The notes: generated from the letters alone by a model not told the origin. 64,000 nucleotides of DNA from a bacterium (GCA_016125155.1 WGMI01000005.1:62001-126000), one strand, 5' to 3'; numbered from the stretch's first letter, positions 45,537 to 54,950 are shown. Program-made: numbers and translations.

Positions 45537-46409
45537 GTGGGACCCAAAGATATTCGATTCTCGAGCTTGCGGCTCGGCTCAACAGTGCTCGCGTTGGATC
45601 GATGCCGGATTATGGGAATTGTCAACCTGAGTCCGGACAGTTTTTTTCCGGGTTCACGGGTGCAGGGGGTTGACCACGCTTTAGCGCAAATGGAAACCCA
45701 CCTCGAACAGGGTGCGGATCTGATCGATGTCGGGGCAGTCAGTTCGAGACCTGGGGCCCAACCGGTTTCGGAGCGCGAAGAATGGAATCGCTTAGAGCCT
45801 GTGCTCCGGGCGGCAGTCGACCGCTATCCCGGTCTTCGGCTCTCGGTCGACACGTTTCGAGCCTCGATTGCCGAGCGCGCCGCCGACATGGGGGTCGCAT
45901 TGATCAACGACATATCAGCGGGTCGGTTCGACCCTCGCTTGTGGGAAGTGGTGGCCGAGCGCAGACTGGCCTATGTGCTGATGCACATGCAGGGCGAGCC
46001 TTCTACCATGCAGCGGGCGCCCCACTACACGGATGTTGTGCTCGAGCAAATTGAATGGATGGCCGAGCGGCTGCATGCGCTGCGCGCACTGGGTATTGCC
46101 GATGTGCTCATCGATCCGGGTTTCGGATTCGGCAAACGGCTCGAAGACAACTATCGGATTTTGGCCCGGTTGGAAGACTACCGAATGCTCGAGGCACCCA
46201 TCCTCGTGGGGGTGAGCAGAAAGTCAATGATTTACAAGGCATTAAACATCGATGTAGCCGAGAGTCTCGATGGCACGACCGCCTTGCACGCCTTGGCCGT
46301 GGCCTCGGGCGCTCTGATGTTGCGGGTCCACGAGGTAAAACCTGCGCGCCAAGCCATCGATCTGGCCCATCTTTGGCAAAGTCAACGCCTTCCCTCTGCC
46401 CATGTTTGA
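45537..46409 (+). CDS. folP: Dihydropteroate synthase
   Basis: Condenses 4-aminobenzoate with dihydropterin pyrophosphate in folate synthesis; target of sulfonamides. About 290 residues. Motifs: IMGIVNLSPDSFFPGS near residue 25-40, IDVGAVSSRPGA (usually GGESTRPG; here with Ala-Val-Ser), LSVDTFRASIAERA, INDISAGR, VLMHMQG, DVLIDPGFGFGK and VGVSRKSMI. The true start is uncertain: no ATG precedes the core, GTG 45537 is chosen, and TTG 45567 is an alternative. It overlaps cdaA by 8 nt. Confidence 0.92.
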   Translation: MGPKDIRFSSLRLGSTVLALDRCRIMGIVNLSPDSFFPGSRVQGVDHALAQMETHLEQGADLIDVGAVSSRPGAQPVSEREEWNRLEPVLRAAVDRYPGLRLSVDTFRASIAERAADMGVALINDISAGRFDPRLWEVVAERRLAYVLMHMQGEPSTMQRAPHYTDVVLEQIEWMAERLHALRALGIADVLIDPGFGFGKRLEDNYRILARLEDYRMLEAPILVGVSRKSMIYKALNIDVAESLDGTTALHALAVASGALMLRVHEVKPARQAIDLAHLWQSQRLPSAHV

Positions 46410-47178
46410 CTTTCGCCTGATCGATGTAGTCGACATTGCCCTGGTCGCCTTGTTGATGTACCAGTTCTACCGATTGTTGAAAGGCACCGTGGCCATCAAC
46501 ATCCTGCTCGGTATAGGGGGGTTGTACGTGGTGTGGAAAGGGGTCGAATTTCTCCAAATGCGCTTGTTGGGCGCGTTGTTGGGGCAGTTTATCGGAGTCG
46601 GGGTCATCGCCCTTTTCATCGTGTTTCAGCAAGAAATCCGGAAGTTCTTGTTGTATGTGGGTTCCAGTCAAATAGGACTTCGATCCAATTTGGCCGAACT
46701 GCTCAGGGTGGGAAAGCGCAAAGTGAGCCAACCCCTTGACCTCGAGCCTTTTTTAGAAGCCGTGGCGCGTTTGAGTCAAGAGCAAACCGGAGCCCTGATT
46801 GCTTTTGAGCGGAAAAATCCACTGGGCGCCTGGATCGGGTCGGGAGAAAGTCTCGAAGCCAAACCTAGCGCAGCCCTGATCCAGAGCATTTTTCACAAAG
46901 AAAGCCCCTTGCACGACGGAGCGGCCATGGTGGGCAGAGGGCGCATCCTCGCCGCCCGCTGTGTCTTGCCCGTGAGCGAAAGCGAACACCTTGGCATTCA
47001 GTATGGACTGAGACACCGCGCCGCCCTCGGTCTGAGCGAACGATCGGATGCTGTAGCCTTGGTGGTGAGCGAACAAACGGGGGCGGTAGCCCTGGCGCAT
47101 GAAGGCATTTTGCGACACGACGTAGGGCCAGACGATCTGCGCCGCCGGTTGCGCGAATGGTTGGAAGAAACCGTGTAA
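46402..47178 (+). CDS. cdaA: Diadenylate cyclase
   Basis: Makes the second messenger c-di-AMP from two ATP. 258 residues: three N-terminal membrane spans (to about residue 75), then the DAC domain with LHDGAAMVGRGRILAARCVLP around residues 170-190 (DGA motif) and GLRHRAALGLSE around 200-211 (RHR motif), both intact. folP-cdaA linkage with overlapping ends is a known Bacteroidota arrangement (family knowledge). c-di-AMP controls osmolyte balance and wall homeostasis. Confidence 0.95.
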   Translation: MFDFRLIDVVDIALVALLMYQFYRLLKGTVAINILLGIGGLYVVWKGVEFLQMRLLGALLGQFIGVGVIALFIVFQQEIRKFLLYVGSSQIGLRSNLAELLRVGKRKVSQPLDLEPFLEAVARLSQEQTGALIAFERKNPLGAWIGSGESLEAKPSAALIQSIFHKESPLHDGAAMVGRGRILAARCVLPVSESEHLGIQYGLRHRAALGLSERSDAVALVVSEQTGAVALAHEGILRHDVGPDDLRRRLREWLEETV

Positions 47179-47242
47179 ACCGCTTGGTGCAGGCCGAGGG
47201 ACGGTGCTATCTTTTCCCGAATTTCCGAAGCGGCTTACGACC

Positions 47243-48709
47243 ATGAACCCATTGCGCATATTTCACTTAAGCACCGAGTGTTATCCCGCTGCCAAAGCCG
47301 GAGGACTGGGCGATGTGGTGGGTGCCTTGCCCAAATATCAAAATCGAGCTGGCCATTTTGCCGCGGTCTTGATGCCCAAGTACAGTACGGAGTGGATTCT
47401 GCAACAATCGACTGAAATGGTCTTTACCGCCTCGTTGGTGCTCAATGGCAAAGTCCGCTCTTTCTCGATCGTACGGGTGGTTCAAGAATCGCTTGGTTTT
47501 GAGTTGTTTTTGGTGGATTTACCGGGATTGTTCGACCGCAATGGGATCTACATCGACCCCAAAACGGGCAAGGGGTTTACCGACGAAGCGGAGCGCAACA
47601 TCGGCTTTCAAATCGCTGCCTTGGAGTGGCTCAAAGTGTTGGATTTCAAACCCGATGTCATTCATTGCCACGACCACCACACAGGCTTGATCCCTTTTCT
47701 GGTTACAGAAACATTTCGATTTCAAGAGCTTCGTTCAATACCGACGGTATTGACCATTCACAATGCAGGCTATCAAGGCATTATAGGTTGGGAGCGGGCC
47801 GGTTTGATTCCTGCCTTCCAACCCGAGCGAGCAGGACTGTTGGACTGGGATGGGCACATCAACTCCTTGGGCTGCGGGCTCAAAAGTGCTTGGAGGGTGA
47901 CAACGGTCTCGCCAGGCTATATGCGCGAGTTGGGGCGTTCGGCTGGGGGATTGGAGCGCCTGTTCCGTTTTGAGATTAACAAATGTTCCGGCATCCTAAA
48001 CGGCATCGATACCGAATTGTGGGACCCTGCTCACGATGCCTTCCTCGAACACCACCTCGACGAACGGGGACTGGACGCATTCAAAGCACGGAACAAAGAG
48101 CAGCTGTGTACGTTGCTGCGGCTCGATTCCAGCAAGCCTTTGTTTGCATTTATCGGTCGTTTTGCGATGGAAAAGGGGGCGGATTTGCTGGCCGATTGGA
48201 TTTCAAACGGTTTTTGGGAAGGCGTTCAAGCCAATTACATCGTTTTGGGCAGTGGCGACCACCGGGTCCGCGATTCGTTGATGGCACTGCTCGATCGGCA
48301 CAAGGGACAGATGCACCTCGAAATTGGATACGACGAAGCCTTTGCGCGGCGACTTTATGCGGCAGCCGACTTTCTGCTGATGCCCTCTCGATCGGAACCT
48401 TGCGGATTGAATCAGCTCTACGCCTACCGGTACGGCACCATTCCAATTGTCCACGCCGTGGGGGGTTTGCGCGATACGGTATCCGATTACGGCGCCCAGG
48501 GGGGGACGGGCATTTCGTTTGAATCGCTCGAAGCCTGGGAAATGCTGGCTGCGCTGAAGAAGGCCGAAGCCATGTTTTCCAAAACATCCCTGCTCAGCGC
48601 GCTTCGGGCCAAAAATCGCACCTTGGACTATTCGTGGGAACGCTCGAGCTTAGAATACGAAGCGCTCTACGCTGAAATCATTGAACAAGACATCCACAGC
48701 CATGCCTGA
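47243..48709 (+). CDS. glgA: Glycogen synthase (ADP-glucose type)
   Basis: GT5 enzyme that extends alpha-1,4-glucan from ADP-glucose. 488 residues from MNPLRIFHL; a Met at 47204 adds 13 residues. N-terminal donor site STECYPAAKAGGLGDVVGALPK with the KxGGL motif; HCHDHHTGLIPF near 145; C-terminal Rossmann part with FIGRFAMEKGADLL near 310 and MPSRSEPCGLNQLYAYRYGTIPIVHAVGGL near 395, containing the catalytic Glu. A weak promoter-like TATCTTTT lies at 47209. The last 8 bases overlap glgC. Confidence 0.95.
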   Translation: MNPLRIFHLSTECYPAAKAGGLGDVVGALPKYQNRAGHFAAVLMPKYSTEWILQQSTEMVFTASLVLNGKVRSFSIVRVVQESLGFELFLVDLPGLFDRNGIYIDPKTGKGFTDEAERNIGFQIAALEWLKVLDFKPDVIHCHDHHTGLIPFLVTETFRFQELRSIPTVLTIHNAGYQGIIGWERAGLIPAFQPERAGLLDWDGHINSLGCGLKSAWRVTTVSPGYMRELGRSAGGLERLFRFEINKCSGILNGIDTELWDPAHDAFLEHHLDERGLDAFKARNKEQLCTLLRLDSSKPLFAFIGRFAMEKGADLLADWISNGFWEGVQANYIVLGSGDHRVRDSLMALLDRHKGQMHLEIGYDEAFARRLYAAADFLLMPSRSEPCGLNQLYAYRYGTIPIVHAVGGLRDTVSDYGAQGGTGISFESLEAWEMLAALKKAEAMFSKTSLLSALRAKNRTLDYSWERSSLEYEALYAEIIEQDIHSHA

Positions 48710-49982
48710 AGCCTCGAACATCGTATTGGCCCTGATCCTCGGAGGAGGGGCCGGTTCACGACTGTATCCACTCACCGAGCAGCGCTCCAAACCCGCTGTG
48801 CCGATTGCAGGCAAATACCGACTCATCGATATTCCGATTTCGAATTGCATCAATTCGGGCATCCGCCGGATTTTCGTCTTGACCCAGTTCAACTCGGCGT
48901 CATTGAATCAGCACATCAAAAACACCTATCAGTTCGGGGTTTTTACTACGGGCTTTGTCGACATCCTCGCCGCGGAACAAACCCCGGGCAACGACCGGTG
49001 GTTTCAAGGTACTGCCGATGCGGTTCGCCAGAGTTTGCACCACCTGCACAACCACGCCCACGAGTATGTGCTGATTTTGAGCGGAGACCAACTCTACCAG
49101 ATGGACTTCAACGAAATGGCCGAGTTCCATTTTGAAACGGGGTCCGATCTCAGCATTGCTACCCTGCCCGTAAGCGCCAAAGATGCCGTGGACTTCGGCA
49201 TTATGAAGGTAAATCAGGAGGGCCGCATCGAGCGCTTTATCGAAAAGCCCAAGCACGATGTGCTCGAAAACTGGAAGAGCAAGGTGGGGCCAGCGGATGC
49301 GCGACGCAAGCGAAACTACTTGGCTTCGATGGGGATCTACCTCTTTCGGAAAGAAGTCCTACAAACCTTGCTCGATCAAAACCCGCACGCGGTCGACTTC
49401 GGAAAAGAGATTATTCCCGCAGCCATCGAAGGGGGCCTTGAGGTTTCGAGCTATACCTATTCAGGTTATTGGACCGATATCGGAAACATCCCTTCGTTTT
49501 TTGAAGCGAATTTGGAACTGACCGACCCCCTGCCCCAGTTCAATTTGTTCGACAACGAACGCATGGTGTATACCCGTGCCCGTTTGCTGCCGCCTTCGAA
49601 AATTTTTGGCACCCGTTTGGATCGGAGTGTGGTTTCCGAAGGAAGCATTGTTCGGGCAAAACGGCTGCAGCGGTGTTTGATTGGCATTCGGTCGCGCATT
49701 GGCGATCGGGTTCAAATGAAGGAATGCGTAATGATGGGGGCCGATTATTACGAACCCCTCGAAAAGGTATTGGATCCGAAACACACCCCTATCGGCGTTG
49801 GGGCCGACAGCTATCTGGAAAAAGTAATTGTCGACAAAAACGCCCGCATCGGAAAAGGCGTGCGCATCTGCGGCGGAGCCGGATTGACCGATCAGGAAGA
49901 GCCAACGTATTGCATTCGGGGGGGCGTGGTCGTGGTCCGCAAGGGAGCTTTGATTCCCGACGGAACCCACATTGGATTGTAG
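48702..49982 (+). CDS. glgC: Glucose-1-phosphate adenylyltransferase
   Basis: Makes ADP-glucose, the committed step of glycogen synthesis. 426 residues from MPEASN. Motifs: LILGGGAGSRLYPLTEQRSKPAVPIAG (nucleotide binding), YRLIDIPISNCINSG, WFQGTADAVRQ, ILSGDQLYQMD, and in the C-terminal left-handed beta-helix SIVRAKRLQRCLIGIRSRIG. Translation is coupled to glgA by overlap, so donor synthesis and polymerisation are made together. No branching enzyme is in the window. Confidence 0.96.
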   Translation: MPEASNIVLALILGGGAGSRLYPLTEQRSKPAVPIAGKYRLIDIPISNCINSGIRRIFVLTQFNSASLNQHIKNTYQFGVFTTGFVDILAAEQTPGNDRWFQGTADAVRQSLHHLHNHAHEYVLILSGDQLYQMDFNEMAEFHFETGSDLSIATLPVSAKDAVDFGIMKVNQEGRIERFIEKPKHDVLENWKSKVGPADARRKRNYLASMGIYLFRKEVLQTLLDQNPHAVDFGKEIIPAAIEGGLEVSSYTYSGYWTDIGNIPSFFEANLELTDPLPQFNLFDNERMVYTRARLLPPSKIFGTRLDRSVVSEGSIVRAKRLQRCLIGIRSRIGDRVQMKECVMMGADYYEPLEKVLDPKHTPIGVGADSYLEKVIVDKNARIGKGVRICGGAGLTDQEEPTYCIRGGVVVVRKGALIPDGTHIGL

Positions 49983-50029
49983 TTCCGGCGGAATCGTCGG
50001 AGGTGTACCGCGTTGTTTTTATGTAGCCG

Positions 50030-50329
50030 ATGAGCGTTCAACTCAAATGCCGTCTTTGTGATCAGTGGTATGAGGAAAGCCCGGACCGAACAGGGTCCTG
50101 TCCCAATTGCGGCTACCCGAGTTCCGACCCCCTGTCCAAACGGTTCGATGAGTATACCCCTCCCGATCCCAAGGCCTTCAGCATCGACTGGAATCGCTCG
50201 CTCTTGCCCATTCGGTCCGGCGATTCCCTGTTGATTCGGGGATTCAAGTGGATGATCAACGGAATGTTCTTGGTGTATTTGCTGATTATGGGCGTGATCT
50301 CGTACATCGCGGTGGCCGCCATCGGATGA
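50030..50329 (+). CDS. Zinc-ribbon small membrane protein
   Basis: 99 residues. An N-terminal zinc ribbon (CRLC at residues 7-10 and CPNC at about 24-27), a linker, then one membrane span at about 75-97. Function unknown. Translation of the next gene overlaps its stop (ATGA), so the two products probably work together. It lies 47 nt after glgC. Confidence 0.75.
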   Translation: MSVQLKCRLCDQWYEESPDRTGSCPNCGYPSSDPLSKRFDEYTPPDPKAFSIDWNRSLLPIRSGDSLLIRGFKWMINGMFLVYLLIMGVISYIAVAAIG

Positions 50330-50691
50330 GGCGAATCGACTGGAATTGGGGGCTACCGCTCGCGATGTTTCTCGGCAATCAGTGGTTTCAAAAGCAGCCC
50401 TATGCTCCCGCTTTCTTCCGATCTTATTTCGACGATCTCTGGGTGATTCCCCTGTGCTTGGGTCTACTCGACGCCCTTGGAGACCGCTTTCAACGCCCCT
50501 TGAACCCTCGCCAACGCTGGCTGTACGCCGGGGTCGGTGTTCTGTGGTTTGGCTGGTTCTTTGAACACCGCCTACCCCCTGTTCATTCGGGCTTTACGGC
50601 CGATGTCCTCGATGCCCTGGCTTATGCCTTGGGCGGGGGGCTTTATGCCTTGTTGGCTTCCAAACTCAATCCAAAGAGCGCAAAGTCATAG
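50326..50691 (+). CDS. Small multi-span membrane protein (VanZ-like or DUF2809-like)
   Basis: 121 residues with three hydrophobic stretches. The pattern WNWGLPLAMFLGNQWF, WVIPLCLGLLDALGDRF, GVGVLWFGWFFEH, then PPVHSGFTADVLDALAYALGGGLYALL, with a conserved-looking Asp before the last span, recalls VanZ-like proteins, but the match is loose. The start overlaps the preceding stop. Its last 49 bases overlap the 3' end of the TIGR02757 gene on the other strand. Confidence 0.65.
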   Translation: MRRIDWNWGLPLAMFLGNQWFQKQPYAPAFFRSYFDDLWVIPLCLGLLDALGDRFQRPLNPRQRWLYAGVGVLWFGWFFEHRLPPVHSGFTADVLDALAYALGGGLYALLASKLNPKSAKS

Positions 50692-51407
50692 CGCACCGGA
50701 TCGACCGCATCGAAGGTGCGCAAAACGGTCATCAGTTCTTCTACGGCCTTGCGGTCGTTGGCCTTGCGCTGGAGCAGACCGAGTTGGCGGGCGGTGCGCG
50801 CGGTGTGCACGTCGAGGGGCAAGACCAAAAGCGCGGGGTCGATCGATTTCCACAACCCAAAATCGATTCCGGCCGAATCCCGGCGGACCATCCAACGCAA
50901 AAAAAGTGCGATGCGCTTGGCAGCCGACCCCCGATCGGGATTGCTGAGGTGTTTCTGGGTGCGACCCAGAGAATACGCCCGAACCAGCGCCTGGCGAAAC
51001 CGCACGATGGCCGGATAGAGGTCTGTTTCTCCGGGTTTCGGTTGAAAAGCCCCCTCTAGACTGCCGCTCGGACGCATGACAACCCTGAGGGCATAGACGA
51101 GGGCTCGGGCATCGACGTCGAAAAAAGTGCGGTGCACAAAGCCATTGAGTCGATCGAGCTCGGATTCGGTGGCTTCTAAGACAAAGGCATGGGGGGCATG
51201 GTCCATGCGGTCCATCAAACCCAGGGCGCTGCGTACGATCGAACGCCGATTGCCCCAAGCGATGAGGGCGGAGAAAAGACCCGCGATTTCGATGTCGCCG
51301 GGCCGATGGTACCGATGGGGAACGCTCAGGGGATCGGCCTCGATAAACGCCAACCGGTGGTGCCGTTCGTAGGCCGATTCGAGGAAGGATTGCAGCGATT
51401 CTTTCAC
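50643..51407 (-). CDS. TIGR02757 (DUF2400) family protein
   Basis: 254 residues from a GTG that overlaps the LolD-like stop (GTGA); a much longer open frame upstream lies inside that gene and is not protein-like. Family features: FIEADPLSVPHRYHRPGDIEIAGLFSALIAWGNRRSIV near the start and LFLRWMVRRDSAGIDFGLW, PLDVHTARTARQLGLL near the end. The last part resembles DNA-glycosylase-like helical folds, but no activity is established. Confidence 0.9.
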   Translation of the reverse strand: MKESLQSFLESAYERHHRLAFIEADPLSVPHRYHRPGDIEIAGLFSALIAWGNRRSIVRSALGLMDRMDHAPHAFVLEATESELDRLNGFVHRTFFDVDARALVYALRVVMRPSGSLEGAFQPKPGETDLYPAIVRFRQALVRAYSLGRTQKHLSNPDRGSAAKRIALFLRWMVRRDSAGIDFGLWKSIDPALLVLPLDVHTARTARQLGLLQRKANDRKAVEELMTVLRTFDAVDPVRYDFALFGLSLEANKA

Positions 51408-52060
51408 GCTTCGTTCAGCCGTCCGTCGGTCAAGGTAAGGGTGCGATCGGCGCGCTGGGCCAACTCGGGATTGTGGGTAATCAGCACAATGGTCTGCCCC
51501 CATTCGTCCCGGAGACGGAAAAACCAATCGTGGACCATGGCGGCATTGCGGGTATCCAGGTTGCCGGTGGGCTCGTCGGCGAGCAACAGCGCAGGGCGGT
51601 GCACGATGGCGCGGGCCACGGCCACTCTTTGCTGTTCCCCCCCGCTCAACTCGCTGGGGCGGTGGTCCTGTCGGTCTTGAAGGCCCATAAACACCAGCGC
51701 ATCGGCCGCCTGTTCCCGAGCCTCTTTCCATGCCATTCCCCCGATTAGCAAGGGCATTGATACATTTTCGAGCGCGCTGAACTCGGGCAACAGATGGTGA
51801 AACTGGAACACAAAGCCGAGCCGTCGATTGCGAAAGTGTGCCTGGGCTTTTTCGTCGAGCTGAAGCAAATCGGTTCCCTCAAAAAAAACCTTCCCTGAAT
51901 CGGGCCGATCGAGGGTGCCCATAATGTGGAGCAACGTAGACTTGCCCGCCCCAGATGCCCCGACAATGGCATTCAACGAATGGGGCGCGATGCGCAGGGA
52001 GACCTCGTTCAATACGCTAAGACGGCCGTAGGCCTTGGAAACCGATTCGAGCTGGATCAT
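51404..52060 (-). CDS. LolD-like ABC transporter ATPase
   Basis: 218 residues, the usual length of MacB/LolD-type ATPases. Walker A VGASGAGKSTLLHIMG (35-50), the LolD/MacB-type LGFVFQFHHLLPEFSALENV (near 85-104), ABC signature LSGGEQQRVAVARA (near 137-150), Walker B LLLADEPTGNLD and the switch His in LITHN. LolD with LolCE releases lipoproteins for transport to the outer membrane; the permease subunits are not in this window. It is 7 nt downstream of the DUF5916 gene. Confidence 0.93.
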   Translation of the reverse strand: MIQLESVSKAYGRLSVLNEVSLRIAPHSLNAIVGASGAGKSTLLHIMGTLDRPDSGKVFFEGTDLLQLDEKAQAHFRNRRLGFVFQFHHLLPEFSALENVSMPLLIGGMAWKEAREQAADALVFMGLQDRQDHRPSELSGGEQQRVAVARAIVHRPALLLADEPTGNLDTRNAAMVHDWFFRLRDEWGQTIVLITHNPELAQRADRTLTLTDGRLNEA

Positions 52061-52067
52061 AAAGGGC

Positions 52068-54566
52068 TCAGGTGCCGAGTTGAGGACGCTGTCCGCGAAA
52101 GACGGTCGAATAATCGAGAAAATACACGAGGCGAAGCGAAATATTGTGGTTTTGGGGTTCGCTCCACAAACGCTGCAATTCCTCGCCCAATCCGGTGTTG
52201 GCCCGATCGTTGAGCTCGAGCAAACTGTTTCTGTACAACATCACCAGCTCGCTGGCTGGGGCGAACCACCACGAAAAGCGGAGATCGAGGTTCCAAGAAC
52301 CAAAATTGAGATCGTAGTCCGAAGGGTTGCCCGAGATAGGTTCGACGTCCCCGTTTTCGGTCAGTGCATAGAGTTGGTCGTAGATCAAGGTCTGACGCAG
52401 ATAACGCGCATTCAAACCCAGGTTAATCAACGGATTGAAGACATAGGTACTTCCTATACTAAACTCGTCGGAGCGGGTATTGCGCTCGCCAAATACGGTG
52501 ATGTCGCCTTGCTTGCCCGCAAAACCCACTTCGTCTGTACCCCGAGTATATTCATACGCCAATAGAAAACTCCAGCGATCGCTGACCCGATAGCGCGGAC
52601 TGATCCGCATGCCCCACAGATAATAAGGATGATCCCACCATTCGTTCCAAATGACAGACACATCCAGGGCCAAGGGACGGCGGTAATCCGATGAAAACCA
52701 CACCCGGCGGTCGTCTCCGGCCGGACGGTTCCAAATCTGCCCGTCCTGACGCGCTTCGAAGGGGTCCTGTACACCCCAAGGCTGGGCTTCCCACTCCAGG
52801 CCCCAACCGTCGAAAGAGCGCAAGACCCAAAAATAGTCAGCGGCCACGCGTCCGGTAAAGAATACCGTGGGGCTGTGGAGCATTTCGTGGGTATAGGACC
52901 CATTCCCCCCGTGGTTCACAAACGCGCCCTGGGGTTCAAAAATGCGGTAGCGCACCCACACCTGGTTGTTGAACTGATTGTTGCGCTCCAAGAAACCCAA
53001 GTCGTTGATGTCGTAGGTATTGGTCAGCACTTGTTGATTCCATCCGTACAACCATTGGCCCTCGGTGCGGCGCACTTCATTGTGGATGTGCTGCCCCAAA
53101 ACCACCGGACCTTCGCCGTAGCGCTGGGTTAAAATGACTTCGCTGTCCCAGGCCCAAGTATTGGATCGATTCGCAAGGGTACTGATGAGCCCCGTCGCGT
53201 TGGCGTCGGTCCATGCGCCTTCCCTCCATGTATTGAGGTTGATGAGGGCCACGCTCGAATTGCGCCGGAACCGCTGGTCAAAAACGAGGATGTTGTAGTT
53301 GGTCAAAGGACCGACTTCCACCTCGGTTGAACCCTCTTCTTCGGCCACTGTCTCAACCCGTCGATCCACGACCGCATTGAGGACACCGATGCCCAAATTG
53401 TTCTTATTGCGCCCAGAGACCTTGATGGCGTTGATGAGTTGGGGATAGACAGGCGTCAGGGTGCGGGTGTTGCTGTCGCCAATGCTCACGGTTACAGGGG
53501 TACCCGCTATGCGGCGGGAATAAAAGAGATCGCCCTTGCCAAACAAATCGACGCCCTCGTTGAAAAAGGGGCGGTTCTCGGCAAAGGCAATTTCGAAAGG
53601 GGTGGTATTGAGTACTTGGGCATCGAAGGCAACCTGGCCGAAATCGGGCACCAGAGTGGCGTCAAGGGTAAAGCTTTCGTCCAGACCGTATTTGAGATCC
53701 ATCCCTAAACGAAGGTTGGTTTCGTGTTGGCCGTCGTACGCATTCCAATAACCCGATGCATAGGGCAGCAACGACAGCCGTACGGGGGGCTTGATGTTTT
53801 TCATCCCCCGCATCAAACCGCACTGCTGCTCTGGATTGCCGACGCTCTTGTCGATGAAGTTCCACGAATACTCCTCCCGCTCCCGGCGATGGAGCCGGAT
53901 CATATTGAGCCCCCAGTCTTCGGGTCCACCTTCTGAAAACCGGAGCGATTGATAGGGAATGGCCACCTCGAGGGTCCAGCCTTGTTCGTCCCACTGCACC
54001 GCGCTGTACCAAACCGTGTTCCAACCAAAGTCCTCTCCTTCCGCCGTAGTGCGGCTGTCGGCTTGTACCCCAGCAGCCGTCACCCAGAAGTTGAAGTCGT
54101 TGAGCCCGTCGTTGAAGGGGTTGACGAAAAAACCGAACCAATCGTTGTTTTTTTGGAAGTTGTCCCGAGGACTGAGTTCGCGGGGAATGCTGGAGGGATC
54201 GGGGTCGTACAGGCGCACCGCGAAATAGATGTGGCCGTCGTCGTAGGCCATACGCACCTCGGTGTGCGAGGCTTCCGGCTCGGGAGCACCGTTGCCGGGG
54301 TTGTACATCACAAAATCGCTACTGGCCGGAACGAGGCTCCAGAGCGCGTCGTCGAGCCGACCATCAATTCTGGGGGCCTCCGAGCCCCACTCAGAAGGCC
54401 TGCGCATGGAATACTCCTTGCGCTGTTCTATGGAAGGCGAGCGTCCGGATGGTGGCGACGGCACCAACTGGCCAAGCAGGAAGTTGCTTGGAATGGCCCA
54501 GTTCAGCACGGCGAAAACCCAGTATGGAAGGACTTGGAGCCGAGGAGTTCGAACCGGTGTTTTCAT
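52068..54566 (-). CDS. DUF5916 outer-membrane protein with CBM9-like domain
   Basis: 832 residues with a signal peptide ending LLGQ. Residues 60-240 are a CBM9/DOMON-like beta-sandwich (IDGRLDDALWSLVPASSDFVM, VRMAYDDGHIYFAVRLYDPDPSSIP, DNDWFGFF-type strand, and GWTLEVAIPYQSLRFSEG). The remainder is the DUF5916 region, a large beta-barrel with GIGVLNAVV and WSFLLAYEYTRGTDEV-type strands. Probably surface-facing; ligand unknown. First gene of a DUF5916-LolD-TIGR02757 unit. Confidence 0.88.
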   Translation of the reverse strand: MKTPVRTPRLQVLPYWVFAVLNWAIPSNFLLGQLVPSPPSGRSPSIEQRKEYSMRRPSEWGSEAPRIDGRLDDALWSLVPASSDFVMYNPGNGAPEPEASHTEVRMAYDDGHIYFAVRLYDPDPSSIPRELSPRDNFQKNNDWFGFFVNPFNDGLNDFNFWVTAAGVQADSRTTAEGEDFGWNTVWYSAVQWDEQGWTLEVAIPYQSLRFSEGGPEDWGLNMIRLHRREREEYSWNFIDKSVGNPEQQCGLMRGMKNIKPPVRLSLLPYASGYWNAYDGQHETNLRLGMDLKYGLDESFTLDATLVPDFGQVAFDAQVLNTTPFEIAFAENRPFFNEGVDLFGKGDLFYSRRIAGTPVTVSIGDSNTRTLTPVYPQLINAIKVSGRNKNNLGIGVLNAVVDRRVETVAEEEGSTEVEVGPLTNYNILVFDQRFRRNSSVALINLNTWREGAWTDANATGLISTLANRSNTWAWDSEVILTQRYGEGPVVLGQHIHNEVRRTEGQWLYGWNQQVLTNTYDINDLGFLERNNQFNNQVWVRYRIFEPQGAFVNHGGNGSYTHEMLHSPTVFFTGRVAADYFWVLRSFDGWGLEWEAQPWGVQDPFEARQDGQIWNRPAGDDRRVWFSSDYRRPLALDVSVIWNEWWDHPYYLWGMRISPRYRVSDRWSFLLAYEYTRGTDEVGFAGKQGDITVFGERNTRSDEFSIGSTYVFNPLINLGLNARYLRQTLIYDQLYALTENGDVEPISGNPSDYDLNFGSWNLDLRFSWWFAPASELVMLYRNSLLELNDRANTGLGEELQRLWSEPQNHNISLRLVYFLDYSTVFRGQRPQLGT

Positions 54567-54950
54567 CGAAATGCAAACCTACAACCCCCCTGAGGGTTCG
54601 CCCAAGGTTGGAAAACTGTGGCGATCCAAGGCTATTTTCTTCCAAACCCAGGGCAAATTCAGCTTAATGATCTAAAGGATAATTTCTTAGACACTGCAGA
54701 ATCCGCAGCGCATCGTTGACAATATGTGTTACGAATCGCACAAAAAAACTGGAAACTATGGAATCCAAAACAGAACTTCGTTCCCGGAGGGGGCGGGAGG
54801 CTCGGAGGGTGACGCGGGCGGCCCGAAACGAAAAAAACGGGAGAAATGCAACTTTTTTAGTAAGATTTTTTATGCATTTATGAATACATCACTCCGTATT
54901 CCGTCGGCCTACCCTTAAACCGCTTTGCACCCTTCCTCTTCAAATCTCTC
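54567..54950. other. Intergenic region; weak basic mini-ORF
   Basis: About 385 bases between two gene groups. A 41-codon plus-strand ORF (54758-54883) would give an Arg-rich peptide starting MESKTELRSRRGREARR. Without a promoter match or homolog it is not called a gene. The right part (54850-54900) is AT-rich. Confidence 0.4.

Noticed and set aside
54758-54883. 41-codon Arg-rich ORF upstream of the SRA-HNH gene
   Set aside because: No TAnnTTTG promoter, no homolog recalled, and such basic frames arise easily in GC-rich stretches. Mentioned only in the intergenic entry.
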